The notes beneath the pieces are model-generated. The model searched no databases and had not been told where the DNA came from. It worked only from the letters and a program-made list of their open reading frames with translations. The position numbers were made by a program, and so were the translations under genes. Shown one piece after another: positions 48,207 through 59,051 of a stretch of 64,000 bases of DNA. Numbering within the stretch: the first letter of the stretch is position 1; every line of letters starts with the position of its first letter. This DNA comes from Misgurnus anguillicaudatus (Eukaryota > Chordata > Actinopteri > Cypriniformes > Cobitidae): NCBI RefSeq assembly GCF_027580225.2, contig NC_073361.2, positions 22,701,501 to 22,765,500 of the forward strand. The letters run 5' to 3'.

Positions 48207-49117
48207 AAGAGTTCAGATGCAAAACCAGCTAAGTGCATCTGCATGATTTCTTTTTTATCAGACTATTATTTAACGCTGCCCAAAAAATGGTATTTCTGAA
48301 TTCTCACCTGCTTTCAGATGGAGCGGCATTTACTACACAGAGACGAATTTCACAAAGAAGAGCGTAAAATCCCATTCAAAATCGTGGGAAATCGGCTGCA
48401 ACATTGTATGAGCTTCTCTGTGTAATACGGCTCTGTGTAGTAAATGGCGCTCCATCTGAAAGCAGCTGATGGCGATTTACTACTAATCAACGAACCGGCT
48501 TTACTGAGGAGTCACGCATGAGAATCGTAGGCAATATTTTGCCCAGCTCTACCTGAGGGCGGTATTAAGCAGATTTGAGGCAAAAGTATTTGATGTACGT
48601 ATAGACAATTACAGCAGCAAGGTCATCAACAAACAGCTTTTGTGGACTAAACGCAACTTCCAGTAAACTTCCACATAGAATCAATAACATCAGATTCCTT
48701 TTACGGCAGTTTATTTCTGATAACAAGGAAAAATCACATATCCTATCTAACGCATATTAACTATTACACTGAGCTAACATTATTTTGTAAAATTAATGTA
48801 TACAATGTTAGCTACAGGTCCTTGAACTCTTTCCTGGCTGCCAAACCTCTCCACACAGTTGTGATCCATGCTCATCGTCTCCCTTTGTCTTTAGCAAACA
48901 AAAAAATATTTTTTCAACAAATTTGTTTCAGAGATCAGTTTAGCCGCTAGCCAGACTGATAAATAAATACACACTTCAGGTTCAGGCGCGTAACCACAAC
49001 GTGCGTGCGTCCGATGAAACCGTCTATAGTATGTGTGTCGAAAGCATTCGGTACAATCATAATCTCATTTTTGACTGAGGTGGCCTTTAGTGGCTTTTGC
49101 ATCTGAACTCTTCAAAT
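48207..49117. mobile_element. Composite repeat with 'gaagagttcagatgcaaaa' ends
   Basis: gaagagttcagatgcaaaac at the left, gcatctgaactcttc at the right (inverted). Encloses the palindrome 48312-48470 and a partial copy (about 48830-49028, minus) of the 23549 MITE. Confidence 0.65.
48312..48470. mobile_element. Palindromic MITE
   Basis: gctttcagatggagcggcat...actacacagag and ctctgtgtagtaaatggcgctcc...gaaagc pair over about 35 bp at each end. Confidence 0.82.
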
Positions 49118-50919
49118 ATCACTGAAATTCAGTTGTGCGTACAAAAGAACCATTAAGTATAACAGCCAGGGTATTTTATGTCAAGTACTACTTACTTTCA
49201 GATCTGTCACACAGTACAGAGCAACTGGTCTGGCCAAAGTTAAGCTTATAATTACAGTTCCTGTAAACCAGGCAAGCTGGTACACTGTAATTCATCCAAT
49301 CCTTCCTTTCAAGTGTTATTGCCCTAAACACTCACAAACTGTTTCCCTATGTGAAATCATTTTAAGACTGTGGAAAACATTCCTTTAGGACAAACAAGGA
49401 AATTTCATTAGAAGGAATGTCGGAAAAGGTGGTGTTAAAACGAATTATGTTAAAAAAGGACCTAAATCGAAAACTAAAGAGTGCATAATCAGTATTACAT
49501 TAACCAGAACTTATTCTATTGAGGGTTATGTTGTACAGTTATACACAGTGACAGACAAGTCATAGAGAAAACATACTTTTTTTGAGAATGTGGAGTTTGG
49601 GGGGACAGGGGGGGCACTGCCCCCCATACCAGAGCAAATTATGATTTTGTCTCCGCTATTAATAAAATAGAAATATGAGAATGGAGTAATTTAAGGCTAA
49701 AATAGTTTTAATTAATTTAAACCATATTTTAAAATCATAAAGACGCAACCTCTACACCATGCAGTATCTTGTTTGCTGGCAGGTGCCCCCCAAGCACAAA
49801 TGCGAAACTTCGCCTATGCTTTTATGACTTAGCATCATGCATGCTTTCTCTAAATGTTATTGTCCATTTAAAATAAGTTAAATATCTTGCGATCATAACC
49901 TGGGCCAAAATATTATAAAAGCAGAATCTGCTTTCTTAACACACACAAAAAAAACAAACAATGACTAGCACTTTTATGCTATAATACGCTGTTCTGGTGT
50001 GTGCGTTCTTCTTTTACCACCGTTACTTTATTTACATTGCTGGCCTATAAGTTAACATACCACATAAACTGCTACCTGCGTTTAAATATGACTTTATCCC
50101 AGAGCGGTCAAGAACAACATCGGCATGTCTCTCCACAAATGCAAAGTTTGGATGACAGCGTAAAATAAGTGTGGCGGGGGTTAATAAATAAATAAATAAA
50201 TAGTATTTAACTATTTAGATTTTGTTTAAAAGTGCATTCTTCCATGAGTGGAATCATCACTTTTGCAGATCCACTCAATTTTCCTTCCAGAGGATAAATT
50301 AAGGCATGCACTGTGATTATTTTAAGAATGTAACTGAATATGAAAATCGCAATGCGATGCGAAAACGAAAAACAAAACAATGCAGTGTCGTCCTAATGCC
50401 GTTGATAGGTATCATGAGATTCATCCAGCACCTACTAAATAATACAAAGTCTTTTCTAAATACGTCTCCATTAGGGCCAAGTAAATTGCAGTGGTAGCCA
50501 TGGAAACAGTGGACAATTCCCGCCTTCCTATTGCCTGCGAATTTCTGAATGGCAGCATAAGTAGTGGTCTTTGTGTTGACCTTCTCAAACTCCAGGCTTT
50601 CTTCTCTAGCTGTTTTAGATAACAAAACTGTGTGGCACAAGCATCTGCTACTTACTATGGGCACAAAGTTTCACCCCTCATTCTACACTACCCTGGAAGA
50701 CACAGTAATGGGAATCTATATCTGAAATTTGCAGCTGTACAAAGAAGGAATAAGCAGACACCTAAATTATCACTTGTTCTGCTCTGGAAATGCTAACAAG
50801 TATAGAACACTTAGCATTGATGTGATGTTGCCATGGCAACAGACGCTAGCAGGCTAACACAGAGAATATGATGTAATTGGTGCAGTGGAATGTTTTGCTG
50901 GTGTGCGGTGCGAGTGCAA
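49118..50919 (-). other. Downstream flank / probable 3' UTR of pdk3
   Basis: No exon. A (taaa)n tract lies at about 50183-50202. The 115-codon minus-strand frame at 50317-50664 has no domain and is likely chance within the pdk3 3' UTR. Confidence 0.4.
50027..50032 (-). promoter_or_regulatory. pdk3: Candidate pdk3 polyadenylation signal
   Basis: AATAAA on the minus strand about 890 bases after the stop codon. Other AATAAA matches occur further on, so the true 3' end is uncertain. Confidence 0.2.
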
Positions 50920-51063
50920 TTATCTTTTGGCCTTGTATTTCGAGGCGTCTCTTGGTTCTTTGCTTGGGTTGCTCCAGTCATCGGCTCCTGGGCCTCCTTG
51001 GTAATGCCTCCAAGCGGATTTGTTAAAAACGGGCAGACGTTCGAATGATTCACTAGAGAGGGC
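50920..51063 (-). CDS. pdk3: pdk3 coding exon 11
   Basis: Residues 358-404 and [23 protein letters not shown], then the ADDW motif needed for dimer cross-tail interaction, and the basic PDK3-type end [10 protein letters not shown]. Confidence 0.95.
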   Translation of the reverse strand, partial: ALSSESFERLPVFNKSAWRHYQGGPGADDWSNPSKEPRDASKYKAKR

Positions 51064-54000
51064 CTGGTTAGAGAGGATGCAGGAGTGGACATCATTCAAA
51101 ACTCATTAGTGAACGATGAGACAAAATAAGAGCTTCTCTTACCTTCAGATAGATAACAGCATCTGTCCCAACTCCTTCCATTGAGTACAGCTTCAGGTCC
51201 CCTTGAAAGTAGCGAGCATACAGTCGTGATATCGGTAAGCCATGCCCAAGGCCAGCCTAACCAAGCATAAAGATTAGATATGAATGAGACATTCGAGATG
51301 TGGGTTAGGGTTAAAGATGATTTGTTCACCTAAAAATATCAATTTTCTCATTAAATAAATCTTACCAACGGCACTCGTTTAGAGTCCAGACTGGGAGTCG
51401 GTGCAGTGGAGTATGTGTAGTTGAACAGCCTGTCAATTTTCCGTAAAGCCACACCTCCTCCTCTATCACTGATCTAGGAAAATACAGGAAGATCAAGATC
51501 AAGGTGCGTGTTTATTTACAAAGAGCGTTGATTTGCAAAGAAACTGATCTTCACAGAGAGATCTTCTTTTCCCAGGGTCACTTTTGCTTTTATAGGGGGA
51601 AGACCCTCCTCGCTGCCCTCGTGGAGCTCAACCGTGGCCCGCATTGCATTCTGAAAACAAGCACATGTGGTTATAGCAACAAATATTGGCCTTGAGAGAT
51701 ATGAGACGTGCAGTGCATAACAGAAAAACATTGAAATGTGAAACTGCGTAATGCTGGTGTTTGGATATATCAAATTTAACGTTTATGTGGAAGTTACACG
51801 AAACCTACCTTAAACAATTCAAACAGCATGTGGAAAAGGTGAGAGGGTACATACACAGATTGGATGGGTTTTTTAGGAGCCTTTGCTAAGAGAGTAAAAG
51901 GTGTAAAAGAGGTAAATACTTGCATCATTTGTGAGTTAATGATCTAAAAATTAGACTTAGGACATTAAATCATGCCAAAAAATAGTGATGCACCGAAATT
52001 AAAATTCTGGATGCACTTGGCCTGAAAACCAAAAATTACCTTTTAAAAAATTATTTGGAAAAATTTTATTTGTATAATTGTATTAATTTTAGACTTTTTA
52101 ATTCCATTAATTATATGAATCTGATTTGGAAAAGCTATTAAATAATAATAGTAATTTTAAAGTAACAAATTGGACCCAAATAAAACAATACCATATATTC
52201 TTCATTTACTATGCAACAATCAAATTTAATAGATTTTTTATCTAAATGATGTAGAAAACAGTTTATGAGGGGTGACCTTGAATAATCAAAAATTCGATGC
52301 TTCGATATGAGAAGCCTAATTCGACTACCAATCACACAGTCCAATCTTTGCGTGTTATGAAATGAGTTTCAGTCCATTTTGGCTTTATAAGGGTGCATTC
52401 ATATATAACCGCTTTTTCCCAATATATATTAATATCTCAAAATGCAAATAATTTCTGAAAAAGTAGCTTTCAATAAATATTTTTAAAGTGCGTTAATAAA
52501 TCCAACAACCCCTGTGACGGGGCTACACATCCAAATGGTAAGCGGTTTCCAGGTTAATAAACCATTGCGAAGCAGTTGTCTCTTTGTTTCTGCCATTAAA
52601 AAAACAAAGCTAGCAATTCTGGCTATACTTTCATTATTTTAATAATTTATTTATTTAAATTTTATTTATAGATCACTCGGGGTTATCTGATTTAACTATT
52701 TTGTGGCTTGTGTTTTGTTATCCTGCACTTCAGGCATTTTGCTAAAATTTGTAATTAAAACTTGACTCTTCTGTAGTTACATCGTGTACTAAGACTGACA
52801 GAAAATTAAAAGTTGCGATGTTCTAGGCCGATATGGCTAGGAACTATACTCTTATTCTGGAGTAATAATAATCAAGGACGTTGCTGCCGTAACATGGCTG
52901 CGGGAAGCGCAATGATATTATGCAGTGCCTGAAAATAGTCCCCTGCTATTGAAAGTTACTATGGGGACTATTTTCGGCTGCTGCGTAATATCATTGCACA
53001 TGTTTTTTTTGTCTTTGTGTGATGTTATTTACTCATGGCTTTAAAATGGTATTTATTTAAAAGGAATTATTTAAAGAATGTTTATACTGCCTTTCATTTT
53101 AACTTAAAAAAAAAAGATAAAATGCATTGTCAGTTTTGTCTTCATTCATCACTTGAAAGGCATTTTTGGTCACTTTATCAGAAAGTTGTTTCTGTGTGCT
53201 GCTTGTGAAAGAAAATGAAAGTCAACCATTTGTTGACTACCTGGTCTAGTCCCCCTCCCAACCCATGCACATACACAGAGATGATTCGACTATCAGTCGA
53301 CTGTAGAAAGATTCGGCAATTCTGATTCGAATATGTAAATCCGTAGTCGGGGACACCCCTACAGTTTATACAGGATTGCAATTTATTTTTGGTTTAGCAT
53401 GTTTTTTTTACCGAAAATTGCATTATTGGTTTTAGGCTGGCCAAAATTTCAGTGCATCACTAAAAATACATTTTGATGCACTTTATTTTACAGGACATGA
53501 ACTTATATTGTACTTAACCAATAAAATACTATTAGTACATATAGGTTAGGTTCAGTTCTGGTATCTAGTACAGTACTATAAAATTAAGTACTACCAAAAT
53601 TTCATAAAAATAAAAACAATACAAATATGTAAGAGGCAAATGTACCATTGAATTCCTCAATCTTGAGATCCGGGGCAGCTATATAATATTGCTCGCACAC
53701 CATCTTGGCAGTCTCATACGCATCTGAACACAAGATCAAGCTTCAAAATCAGCAAGCACAATATCCCAAAAAAATTAAAGATAGGGAAATGTGACATAAT
53801 GACTTTGAAGCAATGAAAAACAACAAATTTACCGGTCACAACCTCTGCCACATTGCAATTGGGATCAATACTGCCAATGTGTTTAGGATGGGCTGGATTG
53901 ATGTCATTGCCAAAGAGGAGAGCTGTCATAAACAGAAAAGCGTTTAAGTGAATGCTTCATAAAAACCTGTGGTCTGGCATGCACCAGTCATGTTTTATGA

Positions 54001-57000
54001 CGTACTGTGCTGGTTGATGAGCATGCGAAAGGAGATTCGGTTTGTGTAGAAGCGGTCCAAAAAGTACTGGATGTTGGAGCTGGCAAATGGGTCGAAGCCA
54101 AACTTCTCTTTATACTCGATCACACCTTGGGCCATAGTCGGGACGACATCATTGTGTCTGTTTCTTATGTCAATAAGACTCTCCAGGAAGCTACAAAGAC
54201 ATGAGTTGAAAAGCTACGACTGTTTAATTTTCAACTCATTCAGTTAACACGAAAACACACTGGAGTAGTAAGGAATACATAATAATGGTTAAAAAAAATG
54301 TTTGCACTCACTCATTCAGTGCATGTGGGTCTTCTGGCTTCCTGTTTTCAAACTCTAGCAACTCAAAAAAACTTTGCATGTACCTGCAGAAAGATGCCAC
54401 ACATTTATCTGTAGAGTTTTGCATGCACGGTTGCATCTGATGTTCTGGACTTTCGACTGGACTCACCATTTTTGCACCAATTTGACTGATGGTTGACTGA
54501 GCAGTTTATCAGGCAGTAGGTTAACCTCTCTCATTGTGTTCGCCAGACGCACTGGCAGCTCCTTTCGCAAAAACATGTAGGACGTCTTCTCGCAGGCATT
54601 ATCCCTGCCTGCAAAACCAGGATCAAAATGAGTACGAAATAAGTTATATAAGATGGGGAGGGAGGCTTGACTACAAATGAGACAGAGTTGAAAAATGCCT
54701 TGTCATCCATACACGAGAACTGATGCAATGGTATGTTAATTAGTCAAAACGAAAAACATGTTTTTGTGTCAAAGGCCTCGATATTTACAATAACGCATTT
54801 GCCAGATGCTTTATACAAAACGGCTAACAAGTGTGTGGATGGGTGATTCTCACGAAACCATTGAAACACCACGGCACTAATGATTTTAGCTTTAAAATGT
54901 GTAATATAGTAACATTAAAAAGCATCAGAATTAACACAATACTGTGTTCTACCTTGCACAATGTGTGATTTCAACATAAGAATTTATAATTGTAAATTTT
55001 ATCTCATTTTCTGCTGAAATTCTCATTACCGCAATGTTACGGCTGTGTTTGAACATGCGTTATGTTGTAATTTAATCAAATTAACACAAAAATATTAAGA
55101 AAAAAAATAAATGGATGTTTTGATAGACTACTTTAGATGACAGAAAAAATATTTACTGAATATTCATGTATAATAATAATGAAGAAAAATTAGGGAAATG
55201 ATGTGTCCATGCCTGATGTTCTCATCCTCCGCAACACTTTTTGAGAACAGTTTAAGCACACATACAGAATTTTAATAAAGTTTGATTTTGAGTGACCAAG
55301 AACATGGACCAGTTACTTCAAGATGGCTACCAGGTAAGATCATTTTTTTACAGTTAATTTGAAATATTGTCTTGTCAGAATGCTTACACGACATTTTGAT
55401 TATCATTACCGCAACAGATGCTTATTAAATGTTAATTTAATTAATAGAAGCATAATACTTTGATTTTAAATGCTTGTGCAGAATCTCATAATTATGTTCT
55501 TTCAGGTTTGTCATTTCATTTTGAAAATATGTCAGTGTTGATGTTTTCTGACTGCTGCGGTAATGAGATTTTTTAGGACTAATTTTTTAAATTATGTTTA
55601 AAAAAGTGTTGAAAGATAAGTAAAAGTTTTTACATTAATGTTCCCATTTACTCCAGACTTTGTTTTTCAATGTCTGGTGGGAAAAAAGTAAATTTAAGCA
55701 ATTTTTAAATTTTCATGCTTGACATTTTTAAAACCAAGTTTTGGTGAGAATCACCCGGATTGTCTTGGAATCAAACCCATGATCTTGCTATTGCTAGCAC
55801 TATGCTCAAGCACCAAGATGTACAAGAAGTTTGCAAAAGAAACAATTTACTGAGTATGGTAACTTCTACATAATCCCACTTATGACATTTTAAGTATGGC
55901 AAAATGAAAAATAATAGGCAAAGCAAGCAGTTAAGTTAAACTGGGACTAATTTACTGTGTGACAATGTGTCGAAAGATGAGTCGACACTCAGTCATCGTA
56001 TTACAGTCCCAACTCCCAAGTGTGCTATTATTGTTTGCTCAATGGACCTTATAAAACAATTAAATGTGACTAACTGTTGCTGATAAGTTCACCTTGAAGT
56101 TAGAATAAAAGTACGATAAATATACCCTGCACGTGTACAAAACAACTTCTCACGTTTAACTAAGTATTTTGGGGAGTATACATGCTGAATTATTTCATAA
56201 ATACCCACTATAGAGATAAGTTACATAAAATACTACTATGACTAGTAGCCTTTAAAGGAGCCATGGCATGAAACTCTGACTTTTTCAATGTTTAAGTGCT
56301 ATACTTGGGTCCACAGTGCTTCTATCAACCTACCTAGAAAATTTGAAAAAGATCAATCCAGTAACTTAGTTTTGGTAAACCATTCTCTACAAGCACATGA
56401 GAAAATAGGGCATTGAAATGTTGCTCTCCTTATGATGTCATAAGGAACTCTTATTATAATAATACCGCCCCTTAATCTGCACTATCCAACCACAGCACTG
56501 CCATTTAGTGCAGAGAAAAGCACAATTGAGTTTTAATTGCAACAAACCACCATCATTGTGATCAGTGTTTGAATTTCATCCGCTCATTTGCATTTTAAAG
56601 GACACACCCAAAACGCTACATTTTTGCACACAACTACAACGTGGCAATTTTAACACGCTATAATACATTTTTATATGATATTTTGAGCTAAAACTTCACT
56701 TATGTGCTCTGCGGACGCCAAAGATTTATTTGACATTATTAAAAAGTCTTGTGACATGGCCCCTTTAAAGATCCACTGTGTAGATTTGCAGTGGCATCTA
56801 GAGGTAAGACTGGGAATTGCAACCAAAGACTCAGTCCACAGCTCAACCCTCCCGTTCAAAACGCATAGAGAAGCTACGGTAGCCACCACAGGACAAACAT
56901 GTCATCGCCTAAGTCACGTCGCTATGTTTCTACAATAGCAAATTTGTCCTATAGAGGTTGTTTTGTCACTACGTTGTCTTAGACTCTAAGACAATGTAGT

Positions 57001-57734
57001 GACAAAACGACCTCTATAGGACAATTTGCTATTGTAGAAACATGGCGACGCGAAATGATAACTTCCATGTAAGGGGACCCACAGTGTATGTAGATAAAAA
57101 CGGCTCATTCTCTAAGGTTATAAAAACAATAGTTGATTTTGTAGGGTCTTCATGCCCCACTGATAATATAAGTATGTATATTATATTGCATTTCTGTCAA
57201 GACATTCTTCTAAAAGTTACACAATGCACCTTTAAATGTTTTATGGCACACTTATTTATAAATATATCCTTAAGGGTAACATATACTATCCCCTTAAAAG
57301 CATCAGACTTTAATTAGATAAGTGACAACTACTTAAGGTGGCTACTCGCTATGCAAATGAGCATAATAAGCATTGGCCTAAGCAAAAACTGACCAACAAG
57401 TTATGGATCTTTATAGGAAGAAAATGAACATTTTGTTTACCATTTCAAAGCATTTGTCGAATTTCAAATCAGGACAGTGTGTAACACTAAACTCACGAAA
57501 AACGTACAAAACAACACAATTTTGATTAAATGTATTATAACAGTAACATCAACAAATCATACCGCAGCAACCGTCACAAGTACGCTGTCAGTGACTGTCA
57601 ACAATCATGCGACGGATGCTCTCGCACTTACCAAACTCCAGAAACTGTTTGATTGACAGAGGTGACGGTGAAAACCTTGAATAATATTCAATTTTTGGTA
57701 AATGGTCCTTTAGGAGATAAGCGTATAGTCTCAT
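50920..57734 (-). CDS. pdk3: Pyruvate dehydrogenase kinase isozyme 3, complete, 11 coding exons
   Basis: Coding exons in transcript order: 57734-57632, 54608-54467, 54383-54312, 54190-54006, 53922-53833, 53723-53646, 51885-51809, 51650-51549, 51473-51366, 51256-51143, 51063-50920. The total is 404 codons plus TAA; human PDK3 has 406 residues. The kinase phosphorylates the E1-alpha subunit of the mitochondrial pyruvate dehydrogenase complex, switching it off. It has an N-terminal four-helix domain and a GHKL-type ATPase domain: N-box ELFKNAMRA (about 246-254), G1 DRGGG (286-290), G2-like GLGHG (321-325), and the C-terminal DW motif (386-387). The start MRLYAYLL resembles the PDK3 leader. All introns are GT-AG except intron 8, which starts AT (see findings). 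Three isozyme-specific segments favour PDK3: [12 protein letters not shown], the RDASKYKAK end, and linkage to pcyt1b. Unspliced intron 8 would add ten residues and then a stop. Confidence 0.95.
51143..51256 (-). CDS. pdk3: pdk3 coding exon 10 (G2 box)
   Basis: Residues 320-357. [17 protein letters not shown] is the ATP-lid/G2 region, usually GFGYGLP in PDKs. [13 protein letters not shown] ends the exon. Confidence 0.96.
51366..51473 (-). CDS. pdk3: pdk3 coding exon 9 (G1 box)
   Basis: Residues 284-319. [19 protein letters not shown] holds the G1 box of the ATP-binding site, and [17 protein letters not shown] follows. The acceptor is ttttcctag, after a 75-bp intron. Confidence 0.95.
51549..51650 (-). 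CDS. pdk3: pdk3 coding exon 8 (followed by AT donor)
   Basis: Residues 250-283. [16 protein letters not shown] completes the N-box; [10 protein letters not shown] ends the exon. The next bases are atcagt where a canonical donor would read gtcagt, so the intron starts with AT. A cryptic donor at the last six bases (gtgaag) would keep the frame but delete two residues, Val-Lys. Confidence 0.92.
51809..51885 (-). CDS. pdk3: pdk3 coding exon 7
   Basis: Residues 224-249. [16 protein letters not shown] begins the N-box of the GHKL ATP-binding fold. The donor is gtaggt. Confidence 0.96.
52268..53360. mobile_element. Inner element in pdk3 intron 6
   Basis: aggggtgaccttgaataatc near the left, gtcggggacacccct at the right, with 'attcgatgcttcgat' and 'gattcggcaattctgattcg' subterminal blocks. 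Confidence 0.5.
52747..53000. repeat. Fragment of family E foldback
   Basis: Central part of the family E elements: aaaacttgactcttctgtag, gttacatcgtgtactaagac, ctgctgcgtaatatcattgc. Both TIRs are missing. Confidence 0.78.
53646..53723 (-). CDS. pdk3: pdk3 coding exon 6
   Basis: Residues 198-223. [20 protein letters not shown] joins the helical and ATPase domains. Followed by a 1.76-kb intron filled by nested transposons. Confidence 0.95.
53833..53922 (-). CDS. pdk3: pdk3 coding exon 5
   Basis: Residues 168-197. [20 protein letters not shown], a PDK3-like segment; human PDK3 reads very similarly here. Confidence 0.95.
54006..54190 (-). CDS. pdk3: pdk3 coding exon 4
   Basis: Residues 106-167. 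Contains [20 protein letters not shown] and [20 protein letters not shown], with the conserved histidine in RHNDVV that is important for PDK activity. Confidence 0.96.
54312..54383 (-). CDS. pdk3: pdk3 coding exon 3
   Basis: Residues 82-105 plus two bases of codon 106. [20 protein letters not shown]; a 72-base exon matching the size and phase expected from the human protein. Confidence 0.94.
54467..54608 (-). CDS. pdk3: pdk3 coding exon 2
   Basis: Residues 35-81 plus two bases of codon 82. [19 protein letters not shown] and [12 protein letters not shown] are conserved in all PDK isozymes and lie in the lipoyl-domain-binding four-helix bundle. Confidence 0.95.
54784..55815 (-). mobile_element. 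SINE remnant split by a later insertion (pdk3 intron 1)
   Basis: Minus strand: the head with B-box-like gggtttgattcc at 55757-55815, and the tail matching 'tttgtataaagcatctggca' at about 54795-54825. The element 54841-55756 lies between. Confidence 0.6.
54841..55756. mobile_element. DNA element with GGGTGATTCTCAC TIRs
   Basis: gggtgattctcacgaaacc / ttttggtgagaatcaccc. About 916 bp, with repeated 'tctcattaccgcaatg' blocks in both orientations inside. Confidence 0.78.
56256..56764 (+). mobile_element. DNA element, family A, complete copy
   Basis: TIRs aggagccatggcatgaaa / ttgtgacatggccccttt, TTAA-flanked. Longest of three copies. No frame of note. Confidence 0.85.
56769..57231 (-). mobile_element. 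DNA element, family F copy 2, with central palindrome
   Basis: Inverted relative to copies 1 and 3. Starts agatccactgtgtaga next to family A, sharing one TTAA. Contains a 134-bp near-perfect palindrome. Confidence 0.82.
56917..57050. repeat. 134-bp near-perfect palindrome
   Basis: Arms of about 67 bp with about four mismatches and one indel, and essentially no spacer (centre gtcttagactctaagac). It duplicates the 'catgtttctac...gttgtctta' block that is single in the other family F copies. Confidence 0.92.
57632..57734 (-). CDS. pdk3: pdk3 coding exon 1
   Basis: Residues 1-34 plus one base of codon 35. [10 protein letters not shown] followed by [18 protein letters not shown], the conserved N-terminal helix of PDKs. 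The donor is gtaagtg. The next intron is 3 kb and holds three inserted elements. Confidence 0.94.
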
Positions 57735-58070
57735 TGTGAGTGGAAGAATGTGTAACGACCAAGGCCAGAATATTTATGAAAGAAATCCTTTTAAATTGGG
57801 ATCATGGCAGTGGGGTCGGTCCAAAGCGTACAGCTGACAGCAATGCCCGCATTCAGCATCCAAATATTATCGATATATCAGGCCACTGCATTAAACCTAT
57901 TTATTAACGCGCTTTTCAAAACGATCATAGAGAAACATTGCTGCGCTAAACAGCACGTACACAACAGCGACGGAACAACCGACCCTGATTTTAACAGCGA
58001 GCGTTGTGATTGGTTACGAGTGAGATGAAAATATAGACGGTGCCCTGCGATTGGTCAATCCGTGTACGTG
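57735..58070 (-). promoter_or_regulatory. pdk3: Probable pdk3 promoter and 5' UTR
   Basis: Upstream of the start codon (higher coordinates), two CCAAT boxes read on the minus strand from gtgattggtt (58007) and cgattggtca (58048). They sit in sequence with more CpG than the flanks, and cgtgtacgtg lies close by. No TATA box was recognised. The position is that expected of a housekeeping-type promoter. Confidence 0.45.
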
Positions 58071-58494
58071 CATAAACGCCCCTCATATGTTGACAGTTAG
58101 GTTGAAAAACAGCATACAAGTTATTTTTGCAATGACATGTTTACTTATGTGTACATATATTATATATAAATCGCATGACGTTTAAAATTTCAGTGAAATC
58201 AACGTTATGCAAAAGTCTAAAGACAGAATATATATAAAGGCGGAATTGTTTTGAAAAATTACAATATAGCAAAAAATTTGCTGTAATTTAATGTTTTTTT
58301 TGTTTGTTTTTTACAGAAAACGTATAAAATGTAAATGTCCAGAGGTAGGCCTAATTATGTCATTACCATCATAAAATTAATAAAATCTGTGAAGATTGAC
58401 TTGTTGGACAATAAGTGTTTCTAACTTTTGTTAAACACTGAGCTTAAATAATCCAAAAGTCTGGGGGAAATGAATGGACTGTTTTGTGAGAGAA

Positions 58495-58900
58495 CCGTGT
58501 CCCGTTAACTTTCGGGTTGGCCTACAAAAATAAGACATCCCTGCGGCACTCTATTCGTAAGAAATATTTCCCCCTGTATTCTGATATTGAAGAAGTTTGC
58601 TCCTTTTGTGGTTTTGAGAACGAAACTGTTGCTCATTTATTGATTTAGGTGTCTATCTTTTCAGCTCTGTAAATATGACCCATAGCTTCACTATCAAAGA
58701 TGTTATTTTCTACAATGAATATCCCGAAATGTTTTTCCTTGAAAATACTGTTAACTTTTTTATTTTATATGCTAAATTCTTCATCCACAAACAAAAATGG
58801 CTTAATTCCCTCTGTATTTTCGACTTTTCGTGCTGAAATAAGATCCATTGTCTCATCTCTAAGACTTTTATAGAACAAAAAATACACTATTTTTGAAATG
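58495..58900 (+). pseudogene. Decayed L1-type LINE ORF2 C-terminus
   Basis: One frame reads KKYFPLYSDIEEVCSFCGFE and NETVAHLLI, the CxxC...H zinc-knuckle-like block at the end of L1/Tx1 ORF2. Another frame then gives FFILYAKFFIHKQKWLNS, the usual L1 end. Frameshifts and stops throughout. Confidence 0.75.
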
Positions 58901-59051
58901 TTATAATGATTTATTTAAATTTTTTAACTTAAATTATGCATTTTTCTTACTCAGCTACTGAGTTTATACTTTTAGTTTTATGCAAACCAAAAACTGATTT
59001 TTATATCTTCTTTTTGTATTGTCTGCAATTTAACTATGTTTTTCCCCTTAA

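Larger units (their letters stand above)
51983..53462. mobile_element. hAT-like element (outer) in pdk3 intron 6
   Basis: Ends TAGTGATGCACCGAAAT / ATTTCAGTGCATCACTA. No clean 8-bp TSD could be read. Holds an inner element and a family E fragment. Confidence 0.65.

Noticed and set aside
49588..49815. C/G-tract-bounded segment (gggcactgcccccc ... ggtgccccccaagc)
   Set aside because: Resembles a transposon edge, but neither a clear TIR pair nor a duplication could be defined.
50317..50664. 115-codon frame on the - strand downstream of pdk3
   Set aside because: After the pdk3 stop, with no homology; probably chance within the 3' UTR.
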